A stretch of DNA of 19,617 nt from Bacteroidota bacterium (lineage in GTDB: Bacteria; Bacteroidota; Bacteroidia; Bacteroidales; VadinHA17). Under the pieces are notes generated by a model. It did no database searches, was not told the origin of the DNA, and saw only the letters and a program-made list of their open reading frames with translations. Both the position numbers and the translations under genes were made by a program. The first letter of the stretch is position 1; the number at the start of each line of letters is the position of its first letter. Location of the stretch: assembly GCA_030642585.1 (NCBI GenBank), contig DAOWNN010000007.1:1-19617 (forward strand), read 5' to 3'. Below, one piece after another: positions 1-7,574 of this stretch.

Positions 1-42
1 CATGCCGAGAAACATGTAAATAGAGAGGCTGTTACCAAATGA
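1..42 (+). CDS. Possible 3' end of an upstream gene (13 codons)
   Basis: Frame 1 is open from the window edge and ends in TGA at 40-42, giving HAEKHVNREAVTK. Its stop overlaps the lipB ATG at 39-41 as ATGA, an arrangement typical of translationally coupled genes. The other two forward frames close within the first 30 bases. Thirteen open codons are weak evidence alone, so this is only a suggestion that lipB is not the first gene of its operon. The fragment is too short to assign to a family. Confidence 0.3.
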   Translation, partial: HAEKHVNREAVTK

Positions 43-740
43 GTTCAATAGTATTATTTGAAGATCTGGGCATGATCGATTACAAAGAAGCATGGGATTA
101 CCAGGAAGATTTACTTAAGGAAATGGTTTCCCGGAAAATATCTGGCAGTGAAATAGAGAATTACCAGGAAGCAGGGAGACTGATCTTTTGTGAACATCCC
201 CATGTTTATACTATTGGAAGGAGCGGTTCAGAAGCCAATCTGTTATTGAACGAAGAGAAACTTAAAGAGATTGGAGCCAGTTTTTACAAGATCAATCGGG
301 GAGGAGATATTACCTATCATGGCCCTGGGCAATTGGTTGGTTACCCTATTTTCGATCTGGAAGGTCTTGATATTGGAGTAAGAAAGTATGTTTTTCTTCT
401 GGAGGAAGCTATTATTCAGGCTTTGGCAGAATTTCATATTTCAGGAGATCGACTGGAGGGTGCAACTGGAGTTTGGTTGGATGTGAAAAATCCGTCAAAA
501 GTCAGAAAAATTTGTGCCATTGGAGTGAGGGTAAGCAGGTTGGTAAGCATGCATGGATTTGCGCTGAATGTACAATCTGATCTTGACTATTTTCGTTATA
601 TAAATCCTTGTGGATTTGTCGATAAAGGTGTAACTTCCATGACTCAAGAAAAATTGAAGCCAGTGGGAATCGAGGAGGTGAAAAAAGTCCTTAAGCAGAA
701 GATATCCAGTGTGTTTGACTTGTCCTTGGAGGATAAATAA
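39..740 (+). CDS. lipB: Lipoyl(octanoyl) transferase LipB
   Basis: Transfers octanoate from acyl carrier protein to the lipoyl domains of 2-oxoacid dehydrogenases and the glycine cleavage H protein, the first step of de novo lipoylation in the cytoplasm. At 233 residues it has the family length. The signature RGGDITYHGPGQ lies at residues 87-98. The catalytic Lys/Cys pair of the family fits K157 (in RKICAIGVR) and C191 (in NPCGF), and MHGFALNV at 171-178 is the usual histidine-containing strand. The ATG at 39 follows a purine-rich AGAGAGG and gives a normal N-terminus. recJ begins 8 bp after the stop, so the two are probably cotranscribed. A salvage ligase, lplA, lies about 8.6 kb downstream. 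Assignment is secure from the motifs. Confidence 0.96.
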   Translation: MSSIVLFEDLGMIDYKEAWDYQEDLLKEMVSRKISGSEIENYQEAGRLIFCEHPHVYTIGRSGSEANLLLNEEKLKEIGASFYKINRGGDITYHGPGQLVGYPIFDLEGLDIGVRKYVFLLEEAIIQALAEFHISGDRLEGATGVWLDVKNPSKVRKICAIGVRVSRLVSMHGFALNVQSDLDYFRYINPCGFVDKGVTSMTQEKLKPVGIEEVKKVLKQKISSVFDLSLEDK

Positions 741-748
741 AATAGAAG

Positions 749-2470
749 ATGGATAAACGATGGGTAATAAAAATGCCTGGGGATGCAACTGAAGTAGATG
801 ACCTGGCTGAAGCTTTGGATATTAATACACCTGTTGCCAATCTTCTGGTACAACGAGGACTGAAAAACTTTGAAGATGCCCGGCAATTTTTCAGACCTGC
901 CCTGGAGGATCTTCATGACCCATTTAGCATGATGGACATGAACCAGGCCGTGGACAGGATCATGTCTGCCATGGACAGGAATGAAAGGATCCTCGTTTAT
1001 GGTGATTATGATGTGGATGGAACTACTTCTGTTGCATTACTTTACTCCTTTTTCAACAAATATTATAGCAATCTTGGTTATTATATTCCTGATAGGGATA
1101 CAGAAGGTTATGGCGTATCTACCAAAGGTGTTGATTATGCCAGTGCAAATAACTATTCGCTGATTATTTCTATTGACTGTGGAATTAAGGCTGTTGAAAA
1201 GGTAAAGTATGCAAAAGATAAGGGGATTGATTTTATTATATGTGATCACCATATGCCAGGGGATAAGCTGCCGGATGCTGTGGCAATACTCGACCCAAAA
1301 CGGAAAGAATGTGGATATCCTTTTAAAGAACTCTCAGGTTGCGGAGTCGGATACAAATTAATCCAGGCTTATGCAAGGATTAATGGGATTGATTCTGAGG
1401 AACTTATCCCTTTGCTGCAACTGGTGGCTGTTAGTATTGCAGCAGATATTGTACCCATTGTAGAAGAAAACCGGATACTTGCTTTTCATGGATTGGAGCA
1501 GTTAAATACAAATCCCGGAGAGGGAATAAAGGCAATTCGGAAAATTGCCGGGATTGCAGACAAAGTGGTGGATATTACAGATGTAGTATTTAAAATTGGT
1601 CCCAGGATCAATGCAGCGGGAAGAATGGAAACCGGTTCTAAAAGTGTGGAACTTCTACTTGCAAAAAACCAGAAAGAGGCTTTTGAAATGAGCCAGAAAA
1701 TTGATGGTTACAACAAGGATCGAAGAGTTATTGACCAGAGAATCACTCAGGATGCACTACTGAGGATATCCAGTGATCAAAAATTAATGTATAGCAAATC
1801 CACGGTTCTCTATAATCCCGACTGGCATAAAGGGGTAATAGGAATTGTAGCTTCCAGATTGATTGAAACTTATTTTCGACCTACTGTAGTACTAACAGAG
1901 TCAAATGGAATGGCTACTGGTTCTGCTCGTTCAGTGCCGGGTTTCGATTTGTACAGAGCTATGGAATCATGCAGCCATCTTCTGGAAAATTTTGGAGGGC
2001 ATATGTATGCAGCAGGATTGACTCTAAAAAAGGAAAATATTTCAGAATTTGCCGATTGTTTTGAGCATGCTGTATCTGAGTCCATTACTGACGACCAATT
2101 AGTTCCTGTTGTAGATATTGATTCGGAACTTGACTTTAAGCAAATTACAGATAGTTTTATTCGCATTTTGAAACAATTTCAGCCATTTGGGCCGGAAAAT
2201 ATGGCTCCTGTTTTTGTATCAAGGAATGTGGTCTCGGGACCGGGAAGCAGGCTCGTTGGAGCCAGTGGTGAACATATAAAACTTGAATTGATGCAGGAAA
2301 ATGGAATTGCATTCAATGGAATTGCATTCAGTCAGTCACCAAGCTATGAATATATTCAACATGGACAAAGCTTCGATATTTGTTATTCCATTGATGAAAA
2401 TGAGTTCAGGGGCAGAACAAGTCTGCAATTAAATATTAAGGATATAAAACCTTCCTTAAGAAATGACTAA
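749..2470 (+). CDS. recJ: Single-stranded-DNA-specific 5'-3' exonuclease RecJ
   Basis: RecJ degrades single-stranded DNA 5' to 3' in recombination, mismatch and base-excision repair. All core DHH-family motifs are present: YGDYDVDG at 84-91, SIDCG at 141-145, DHH at 166-168, LDPKR at 181-185, and SGCGVGYK at 196-203. PRINAAGRM (285-293) and the DHHA1 segment FGGHMYAAG (415-423) follow, then the C-terminal OB-like region. The length of 573 residues is usual for Bacteroidota. The N-terminus MDKRWVIK followed by NLLVQRG near 31-37 fits the family, which supports ATG 749. It lies 8 bp behind lipB. Residues 518-527 read NGIAF twice because of a perfect 15-bp tandem duplication in the DNA. The stop codon sits in the first unit of a 9-bp tandem repeat. 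The next gene converges on it. Confidence 0.96.
   Translation: MDKRWVIKMPGDATEVDDLAEALDINTPVANLLVQRGLKNFEDARQFFRPALEDLHDPFSMMDMNQAVDRIMSAMDRNERILVYGDYDVDGTTSVALLYSFFNKYYSNLGYYIPDRDTEGYGVSTKGVDYASANNYSLIISIDCGIKAVEKVKYAKDKGIDFIICDHHMPGDKLPDAVAILDPKRKECGYPFKELSGCGVGYKLIQAYARINGIDSEELIPLLQLVAVSIAADIVPIVEENRILAFHGLEQLNTNPGEGIKAIRKIAGIADKVVDITDVVFKIGPRINAAGRMETGSKSVELLLAKNQKEAFEMSQKIDGYNKDRRVIDQRITQDALLRISSDQKLMYSKSTVLYNPDWHKGVIGIVASRLIETYFRPTVVLTESNGMATGSARSVPGFDLYRAMESCSHLLENFGGHMYAAGLTLKKENISEFADCFEHAVSESITDDQLVPVVDIDSELDFKQITDSFIRILKQFQPFGPENMAPVFVSRNVVSGPGSRLVGASGEHIKLELMQENGIAFNGIAFSQSPSYEYIQHGQSFDICYSIDENEFRGRTSLQLNIKDIKPSLRND
2300..2329 (+). repeat. In-frame 15-bp tandem duplication inside recJ
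   Basis: Two perfect adjacent copies of AATGGAATTGCATTC lie at 2300-2314 and 2315-2329. They encode NGIAF-NGIAF (residues 518-527) and keep the reading frame. It looks like a slippage duplication, but family proteins can carry similar residues here, so it may not be recent. Confidence 0.7.
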
Positions 2471-2490
2471 AGTGACTAAAATGACTAAAG
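2464..2490 (+). repeat. 9-bp tandem repeat, three units, across the recJ stop
   Basis: Units TGACTAAAG (2464-2472), TGACTAAAA (2473-2481) and TGACTAAAG (2482-2490) follow directly, with a partial fourth start TG. The recJ TAA (2468-2470) lies inside unit 1. The remainder of the convergent gap to 2697 is AT-rich; apart from a weak 5-bp hairpin near 2674-2687 I see no clear terminator or gene. Confidence 0.75.
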
Positions 2491-2697
2491 TGTCTTGAAT
2501 GCCAGAAAGTTAATGAGACAACTCCAATATAGCATTTTATTTAGGAGCATGTTATTTGAAAAAACAACTCAAAAAGTAAGCTACGTATATCATAACAAAA
2601 CCCAAAAACCACCTTGCATACTTGCATTGTTCTAATTTATATAGCGTAAATTTCCAGAGGCTATAATCTGTTCTAAAAGCTTATGCTTTATGACAAA

Positions 2698-4836
2698 TCA
2701 GAATTTAAGTCTTGCCTGTAACTTTAGCTCTGTTTTATGATTTCCATCTATGGTGGTCAAGCCTGAACCAATTTGTTCCCTGTCGATAAATGAAGTGCGC
2801 GAAATACGAAACCAGAAATCAATATGTTTGTTCAGTGAGGAATGGAGTAGAATGTATGCACGTATTCCTTTTCCATAATAGGGAGGTATGGAAAATGCAT
2901 ACAACACATCGTTTTCGTAGGCATAAATACGATTATCATAACTGTCAGTATCAAAAATGGCATACCGCAAAGTTACATCAATGGGGAGTGAATTGGATCT
3001 GTAAATTATATCCTGGTAAATCAGGTATCCTTCACTAAAACTTTTATTTTTGTTTAAACCGGTCCACTCAACCCGGTTTCTCAACCCCATACTGCCTGAA
3101 AGCTGGTAATCCACCTGGTATCTTACTTTCCATTTCATTTTTTCACCGGTTTTTACCATCTCTTCTGCAGTTGGAAGGTTCTCGCTTTTCTTTTCATATT
3201 GTATCCTACAATGCATTTTAAGTGAATTACTTGTGGCATAATTAGCCTGGAAAAAGAATTCAGATCCCCTGGAGGGAGAGGAAGTCCTGTATTTTAGCCA
3301 GGGAAATGAAAAAAGGTCGATATAGGTCGAAAAATCCCATTTTCTGAAAGGAAAGATCCTGGCTCCGATGTAAAAGCCATTTTCATTAAGGATGGATGAA
3401 TTTTCACTAAAAGCATTGCTGTATATTGGAATAAAACCGGGGCTGTAGTATCTGTACAAAATAGCAATGGATAACTGTTCGGCCAAAGGGAAGAGTCCTC
3501 CATGGATAAAAGCCCAGCCATGGCCGGGAGAACAGGATAACTCTCCGAAAATGGTACCCTTACGAAATGTATACTTATAATCTGAGCCAATTTTACTTCC
3601 TGATTTTCCACTGAACTCAAATGCTTCATAGGGGGAATCTCCTGCATCGATCTCTGCATCATACCGGAATTGCACCATGGTAAGTCCGGCACGGAAGCGA
3701 TTTTTTGTATAGCTCAGGTTCCCGCCATAAATCAATTCAGATAGAGACTTCCTGTCAGAAATTTCTCCTGGTGTTGCATGAATTCCAGTTTCTAAAAATC
3801 CGGAAACAAGGTTTGATTCCTTGTCCAGGCTATCTCTTTTCAGTACATTGGCATCGATCTTTTTGGAAGAGAAAAAAGCACTTAAATCAAACTTGCCAAG
3901 ACTTATTGTAGTAGCCATGCCCCTGAAAAACTGGTTTTCATTTGTGGAAGTATAACGCCTGATTCCTGACTGTCGTTTTTCAATTAATAAAGCTTCTGTA
4001 GACTTCCCATATGCGAATCCTGACCATAAATTTAGTCCCTGTCCAAACCTTGGTTCATAGTCTCCAATAACAATGGTTTTTATTTTCCAAACATTATTTA
4101 GCTGTATAAATCCGGAATAATAATCGTAACCTTTTTTATTATTTCCTGAAAAAAACTCCTCCCCGGCATCCTTTTCTGCTGTAAAGCCCAGCAACAACTG
4201 TTTTTTGTAGGAATATGAATATCGGGTATAGATTTTCCATGGTGATCCCAGGTATCTTGAATTTGGCCGCTCAAACAGAGCAGAATCGCTGATGGGCAAA
4301 TATCCTTCCTGTGTTTCCAGAATGCTCTGGGTTCTGATTAGAATTTGATGTCTTCCATACTTAACGGGTTTTTTAAGATCTATGGTTTGTTTCTTTTGAG
4401 TTTGTTCAAGGCTTATAAAAGGAGAAATTAGTTCAACCGTACCCTGATCAAATCCATAAACAAACTGTAGCTCGTAGAGCGAAAGTATTGGGCCATTTTC
4501 CAGAACATACTGCTGCAGGCTATTTGTCTGAAAATCACTCAGGATAAAGAGCCTTTTGAGTTCCTCCTGATTGTGAGTGTTTATGGCAACAGGATTGGCC
4601 TGTAATTCTTCTAATTCTTCCAGAAGGCTTGTGTAATCCAGGTTTTGTTCCGATCTTGATGAAAGACTTTCTGCCAGATTTTCAAATACCCTTTTCCATT
4701 CATCCTTATTTTCCTGGGCAATAAGGAAGGATGAAAGACCAAAATAATGCATTACAATTGTGAAAGCAATTACCCTTTTGAGGTCCCAAAGAAATGAATA
4801 GAACTTTACATTTTTCCATGAAGTGGCAGTTGTCAT
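2698..4836 (-). CDS. Helix-hairpin-helix domain protein with C-terminal outer-membrane barrel
   Basis: A 712-residue protein of the Bacteroidota HhH/ComEA-like type with no function I can name. A hydrophobic export segment lies at about 22-40, ending near FLIAQ, preceded by an unusually long N-region. Residues about 75-142 hold a pair of HhH-like repeats; NPVAINTHNQEELKRL, ENGPILSLYELQ and GFDQGTVELISPFI are the recognisable parts. From about 160 to the end there are alternating aromatic/polar strands, ending ARLKF with a terminal Phe, as expected for an outer-membrane beta-barrel. HhH domains usually bind DNA, so one facing the periplasm recalls the DNA-uptake receptor ComEA, but this is inference. 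Its ATG (4836-4834) shares one base with the stop of the preceding barrel gene (TAATG), so the two are probably coupled in translation and may form one complex. The start could be slightly internal. Confidence 0.8.
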   Translation of the reverse strand: MTTATSWKNVKFYSFLWDLKRVIAFTIVMHYFGLSSFLIAQENKDEWKRVFENLAESLSSRSEQNLDYTSLLEELEELQANPVAINTHNQEELKRLFILSDFQTNSLQQYVLENGPILSLYELQFVYGFDQGTVELISPFISLEQTQKKQTIDLKKPVKYGRHQILIRTQSILETQEGYLPISDSALFERPNSRYLGSPWKIYTRYSYSYKKQLLLGFTAEKDAGEEFFSGNNKKGYDYYSGFIQLNNVWKIKTIVIGDYEPRFGQGLNLWSGFAYGKSTEALLIEKRQSGIRRYTSTNENQFFRGMATTISLGKFDLSAFFSSKKIDANVLKRDSLDKESNLVSGFLETGIHATPGEISDRKSLSELIYGGNLSYTKNRFRAGLTMVQFRYDAEIDAGDSPYEAFEFSGKSGSKIGSDYKYTFRKGTIFGELSCSPGHGWAFIHGGLFPLAEQLSIAILYRYYSPGFIPIYSNAFSENSSILNENGFYIGARIFPFRKWDFSTYIDLFSFPWLKYRTSSPSRGSEFFFQANYATSNSLKMHCRIQYEKKSENLPTAEEMVKTGEKMKWKVRYQVDYQLSGSMGLRNRVEWTGLNKNKSFSEGYLIYQDIIYRSNSLPIDVTLRYAIFDTDSYDNRIYAYENDVLYAFSIPPYYGKGIRAYILLHSSLNKHIDFWFRISRTSFIDREQIGSGLTTIDGNHKTELKLQARLKF

Positions 4837-5678
4837 TATGGGAAAGTGTATGTTAGGGTAAAGTGAGGTGTAAATCCAAGCTGGGGATGAAAGCTAAAGG
4901 CCAAATCACCCCTTATTCCAAGGGCCTCATAACCCAGTCCAACTGTATTGAATTGTGGATCGCTGGCGAGTCCGCCACGAAGGTAGAGATGATCAACAGC
5001 TTCAATCTCAAGGCCTATTTTCCAGATTGCTTTAAAATCGGTTTGTTTTTCGGTTTCCAGATTGACTTGAACCATATTGAGAAAGCGATATCCAAGGCCA
5101 AATCGAAAAATGGTTGGGAGATATTCATCTCCTTCAGGGGATTGAAATCTGGATTGGGAAGGATTAAAAATATGAGCTCCAATAAATAGACCCTTTACAG
5201 GTTGGGCAAGAAATCCCCCCTCCACAGAGAGTGCTGATGATCTCCCAAATTCTTCAGAGATATAAATTGAATGATAGTTTATTTGAACTCCGGCAGATAT
5301 TTTTTGCCCAAATAACTTACTGAATGACAAACCAGACTTGGTCTCGTGATAATTTGAGTACCCAAAATAATAAAATGAAAAACCAAGGGTCCCAGGTTTT
5401 GTGGGTATTGCAAGGGCTACTGCATTCAGTCCATATTGAGGAACTATAAACTTGTTTTCATGATGGAGGGAGAAAGTTAAATTGGTCAGAAAAGCCAGGC
5501 CGGCCTGGTTATGAGAAACAGACCAGATATCAGGAATCATGACAGAGGCATTTGCCATTCCGGCAAACCTGCTTCCTGACAGATAATTTTCAGCTGCGTG
5601 TGAATGATCTGGGAGAATCCATACAATAAGCAAAAAAACTGATACGAAATTTCTCAGGAATATTGATCTCCGGCGCAT
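4836..5678 (-). CDS. FadL/PorV-like outer-membrane beta-barrel protein
   Basis: A 280-residue exported protein. It has an RRR start, a hydrophobic stretch at about 10-22, and a likely cleavage site in HSHAAEN near 26-30. The mature N-terminus, SGSRFAGMANASVMIPD then NQAGLA, matches the pattern shared by FadL, OmpP1 and PorV/PorQ-type barrels, in which a Gly/Ala-rich plug segment precedes 'NPAGLA'. The rest is strand-rich and ends FTLTYTFP. It could be a transporter or a surface-assembly partner; I do not see enough to call it PorV or PorQ of type IX secretion. It lies 137 bp downstream of purE on the same strand and overlaps the HhH-barrel gene by one base, so it probably functions with that protein. 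ATG 5678 gives a normal signal peptide. Confidence 0.75.
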   Translation of the reverse strand: MRRRSIFLRNFVSVFLLIVWILPDHSHAAENYLSGSRFAGMANASVMIPDIWSVSHNQAGLAFLTNLTFSLHHENKFIVPQYGLNAVALAIPTKPGTLGFSFYYFGYSNYHETKSGLSFSKLFGQKISAGVQINYHSIYISEEFGRSSALSVEGGFLAQPVKGLFIGAHIFNPSQSRFQSPEGDEYLPTIFRFGLGYRFLNMVQVNLETEKQTDFKAIWKIGLEIEAVDHLYLRGGLASDPQFNTVGLGYEALGIRGDLAFSFHPQLGFTPHFTLTYTFP

Positions 5679-5815
5679 AATAGATAATTGCTTAGAGAAT
5701 CAAGTTACGCATTTTGATGGAGAAATTCAACCAATTCTTACTGAAGTCTGGCAAAGGAACTTTAAAATGATGGAATGGGAGAGAATCAAAAATTTGTGAA
5801 GCTATTACCTAAGTG

Positions 5816-6322
5816 TCAGGAAACCTTATATTCAAATTCTACCTTACTCAGATCCTGGTTTGCCTTCACCACTTTTTCTTTAAGACCTTCTTTGAATGCC
5901 ATCAATCTTTTTTGAAGTTCAGGATTAGAAAGAGCCAGGATCTGTGCAGCAAGAATACCAGAATTGCGGGCTGCATTTATACCAACTGTTGCAACCGGAA
6001 TGCCAGGAGGCATCTGTACGATTGACAATAGTGAATCCCATCCATCCATGGTAGCTTTGATAGGAACTCCAATTACCGGAATGCTGGTCATTGAAGCAAT
6101 CACTCCGGGCAGAGCTGCTGCCATACCGGCCCCGGCAATGATAACTTTCAAGCCTTTGTCTGAAGCAGATTTTGCAAATTTTTCAACCTCATCCGGAGTC
6201 CTGTGTGCAGAAAGAGCATTTAATTCAAATGGAATTTGTAGTTCATTCAATATTTTTGCAGCCTCCTCCATAACCGGAAGATCAGAAGTGCTACCCATAA
6301 TGATACTTACTTCAGCATTCAT
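5816..6322 (-). CDS. purE: 5-(carboxyamino)imidazole ribonucleotide mutase / AIR carboxylase PurE
   Basis: PurE makes carboxyaminoimidazole ribonucleotide in purine synthesis. With the start at ATG 6322-6320 the protein has 168 residues and begins MNAEVSIIMGSTSD, the normal PurE N-terminus. Family motifs are MGSTSD (9-14), SAHRTP (38-43), AGAGMAAALPG (63-73) and PVIGVPI (82-88). The frame stays open to a TTG at 6364, but that start would add 14 residues unlike the family and lies inside a promoter-like TAACTTTG box, so I reject it. Enterobacterial PurE has GGAAHLPG where this has GMAAALPG, so the second histidine is Ala; I recall this form in other Bacteroidota. Divergent from hpt, with 98 bp between start codons. 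It is probably the first gene before the two barrel genes. Confidence 0.93.
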   Translation of the reverse strand: MNAEVSIIMGSTSDLPVMEEAAKILNELQIPFELNALSAHRTPDEVEKFAKSASDKGLKVIIAGAGMAAALPGVIASMTSIPVIGVPIKATMDGWDSLLSIVQMPPGIPVATVGINAARNSGILAAQILALSNPELQKRLMAFKEGLKEKVVKANQDLSKVEFEYKVS

Positions 6323-6361
6323 ATTATTCAATAGTTTAAGGGATTTCTGGAAAATCTTGCC

Positions 6362-6369
6362 CAAAGTTA
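6362..6369 (-). promoter_or_regulatory. Candidate -7 box for purE
   Basis: The minus strand reads TAACTTTG, a full match to the Bacteroidota -7 consensus TAnnTTTG. Transcription would start near 6355 and leave a leader of roughly 30 nt before ATG 6322. No TTTG -33 element is visible at the usual 19-21 bp spacing. The 98-bp divergent region must also serve hpt; on the plus strand I see only imperfect candidates such as TATTTTCG at 6383-6390. Confidence 0.4.
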
Positions 6370-6420
6370 CGGCAAATATTTGTATTTTCGGATTTTAAAA
6401 TAATACCAACATTTGAACAT

Positions 6421-6975
6421 ATGGAAAAGATTAAATTGCTGGACAAGAGGTTCAAACTGTTTATTAGGGAAGATGAGATTGAAAAACGGATTGATGAATT
6501 GGCCAATACAATTTCCTCAGATCTCAGGAATGAGAGTATCTTTTTCATGGGAATTTTAAATGGTGCTTTTATGTTTGCTTCTGACCTGTTAAAAAAAATT
6601 GATCTTGATTGCCGGATCACTTTTCTCAAACTTGCCTCTTATGAAGGAACTTCGAGTACAGGAAATGTAAAACGATTAATTGGGATCAATGAGGATATTA
6701 AAGGACATACAGTTGTAATCATTGAAGATATTGTGGATACCGGGATTACTTTAGAGCATATTGTGAAACAACTAAAAGGCTATGAGCCCAAAGAAATTAA
6801 AGTAGCTACAATGTTTTTTAAACCTGATGCTTATAAAGGGAATATTCCGGTTGACTATGTGGGCATGGAGATACCGAATGACTTTATTGTTGGGTATGGA
6901 CTTGATTACGATGGATATGGAAGAAATCTGAAAGACTTATATGTACTGGATAAAGAACAAGCTGATTCATTATGA
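6421..6975 (+). CDS. hpt: Hypoxanthine (guanine) phosphoribosyltransferase
   Basis: Salvages hypoxanthine and/or guanine to IMP/GMP using PRPP, in the cytoplasm. The 184-residue protein has the loop GILNGAF at 44-50, where pyrophosphate binds, and the PRPP motif VIIEDIVDTGIT at 99-110 with the acidic pair E102-D103 and D106. The purine-recognition segment VDYVGMEIPNDFIVGYG is followed by the family C-terminus LDYDGYGRNL. The last stop overlaps the adk start as ATGA (6972-6975), which implies translational coupling. The order hpt-adk-obg is a recurring Bacteroidota arrangement and ties purine salvage to adenylate balance. Base preference between hypoxanthine and guanine cannot be read from the sequence. 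Confidence 0.94.
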   Translation: MEKIKLLDKRFKLFIREDEIEKRIDELANTISSDLRNESIFFMGILNGAFMFASDLLKKIDLDCRITFLKLASYEGTSSTGNVKRLIGINEDIKGHTVVIIEDIVDTGITLEHIVKQLKGYEPKEIKVATMFFKPDAYKGNIPVDYVGMEIPNDFIVGYGLDYDGYGRNLKDLYVLDKEQADSL

Positions 6976-7544
6976 TTAATATTGTATTATTTGGTCCCCC
7001 GGGATCTGGAAAAGGGACCCAGTCACAAAAACTTATTGATAAATACGGATTGATACATTTGTCAACCGGAGATATCCTTAGAAATGAAATTTCTGAAGGG
7101 ACAGAACTTGGTGTTAAAGCAAAAAAATTCATGGATGCAGGCGAACTGGTGCCGGATGCAGATGTTATAGCTATGGTTATTCATAAGTTGACGGAATATG
7201 ATGACCCAATGGGTTTTATTTTTGATGGCTTTCCTCGTACCCCGGAACAGGCACGATCGATCAGGCACAGTTTGACAGATAAGGATCTGCGTATAAATAT
7301 TATGATAACTCTTGAGGTTCCTTGTGAAGAATTAATAAGCAGGTTGGTAAAGAGAGGGGAAGAAACAGGGAGGTCGGATGATGAGAGGAGTATTATCGAG
7401 AAACGCCTGGAAGTGTATCTTCAACAATCAAAACCTGTAATTGACTTTTATGACAAAATGCGTAAATACGTGGCAATAGATGGTATGGGCACAATTGATG
7501 AAATTTTTGACAGGATAGTTTGTGCCGTGGAAGCCTGTATTTAA
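6972..7544 (+). CDS. adk: Adenylate kinase (short-lid form)
   Basis: Catalyses ATP + AMP to 2 ADP. The 190 residues carry the P-loop GPPGSGKGT at 8-16, the AMP-binding STGDILRNE at 31-39, FDGFPRTPEQA at 84-94, and the lid region RLVKRGEETGRSDD ending near 137. The lid is the short form without zinc-binding cysteines or the longer insert of E. coli Adk. This suits Bacteroidota enzymes. It starts within the hpt stop codon and is followed 30 bp later by obg. Everything needed for activity appears present. Confidence 0.96.
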   Translation: MINIVLFGPPGSGKGTQSQKLIDKYGLIHLSTGDILRNEISEGTELGVKAKKFMDAGELVPDADVIAMVIHKLTEYDDPMGFIFDGFPRTPEQARSIRHSLTDKDLRINIMITLEVPCEELISRLVKRGEETGRSDDERSIIEKRLEVYLQQSKPVIDFYDKMRKYVAIDGMGTIDEIFDRIVCAVEACI

Positions 7545-7574
7545 GGTCTTATTTCAAATTCCAATTTATTTCAA

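Noticed and set aside
2540..2550. Shared 11-mer TTTAGGAGCAT here and at 10558-10568
   Set aside because: The surrounding sequences do not align well beyond it, and an 11-bp match between AT-rich gaps can arise by chance.
3294..3692. 132-codon open frame on the minus strand within the HhH-barrel gene
   Set aside because: It is another frame of the same strand inside a well-supported 712-residue gene, with no recognisable domain.
6320..6364. Longer purE beginning at TTG 6364
   Set aside because: The extra 14 residues (MGKIFQK...) do not fit the PurE N-terminus, and the TTG lies within a promoter-like box.
5964..6398. 144-codon open frame opposite purE
   Set aside because: Antisense to a conserved enzyme; its Ala/Ile-rich composition mirrors PurE codons, and no family signature is present.
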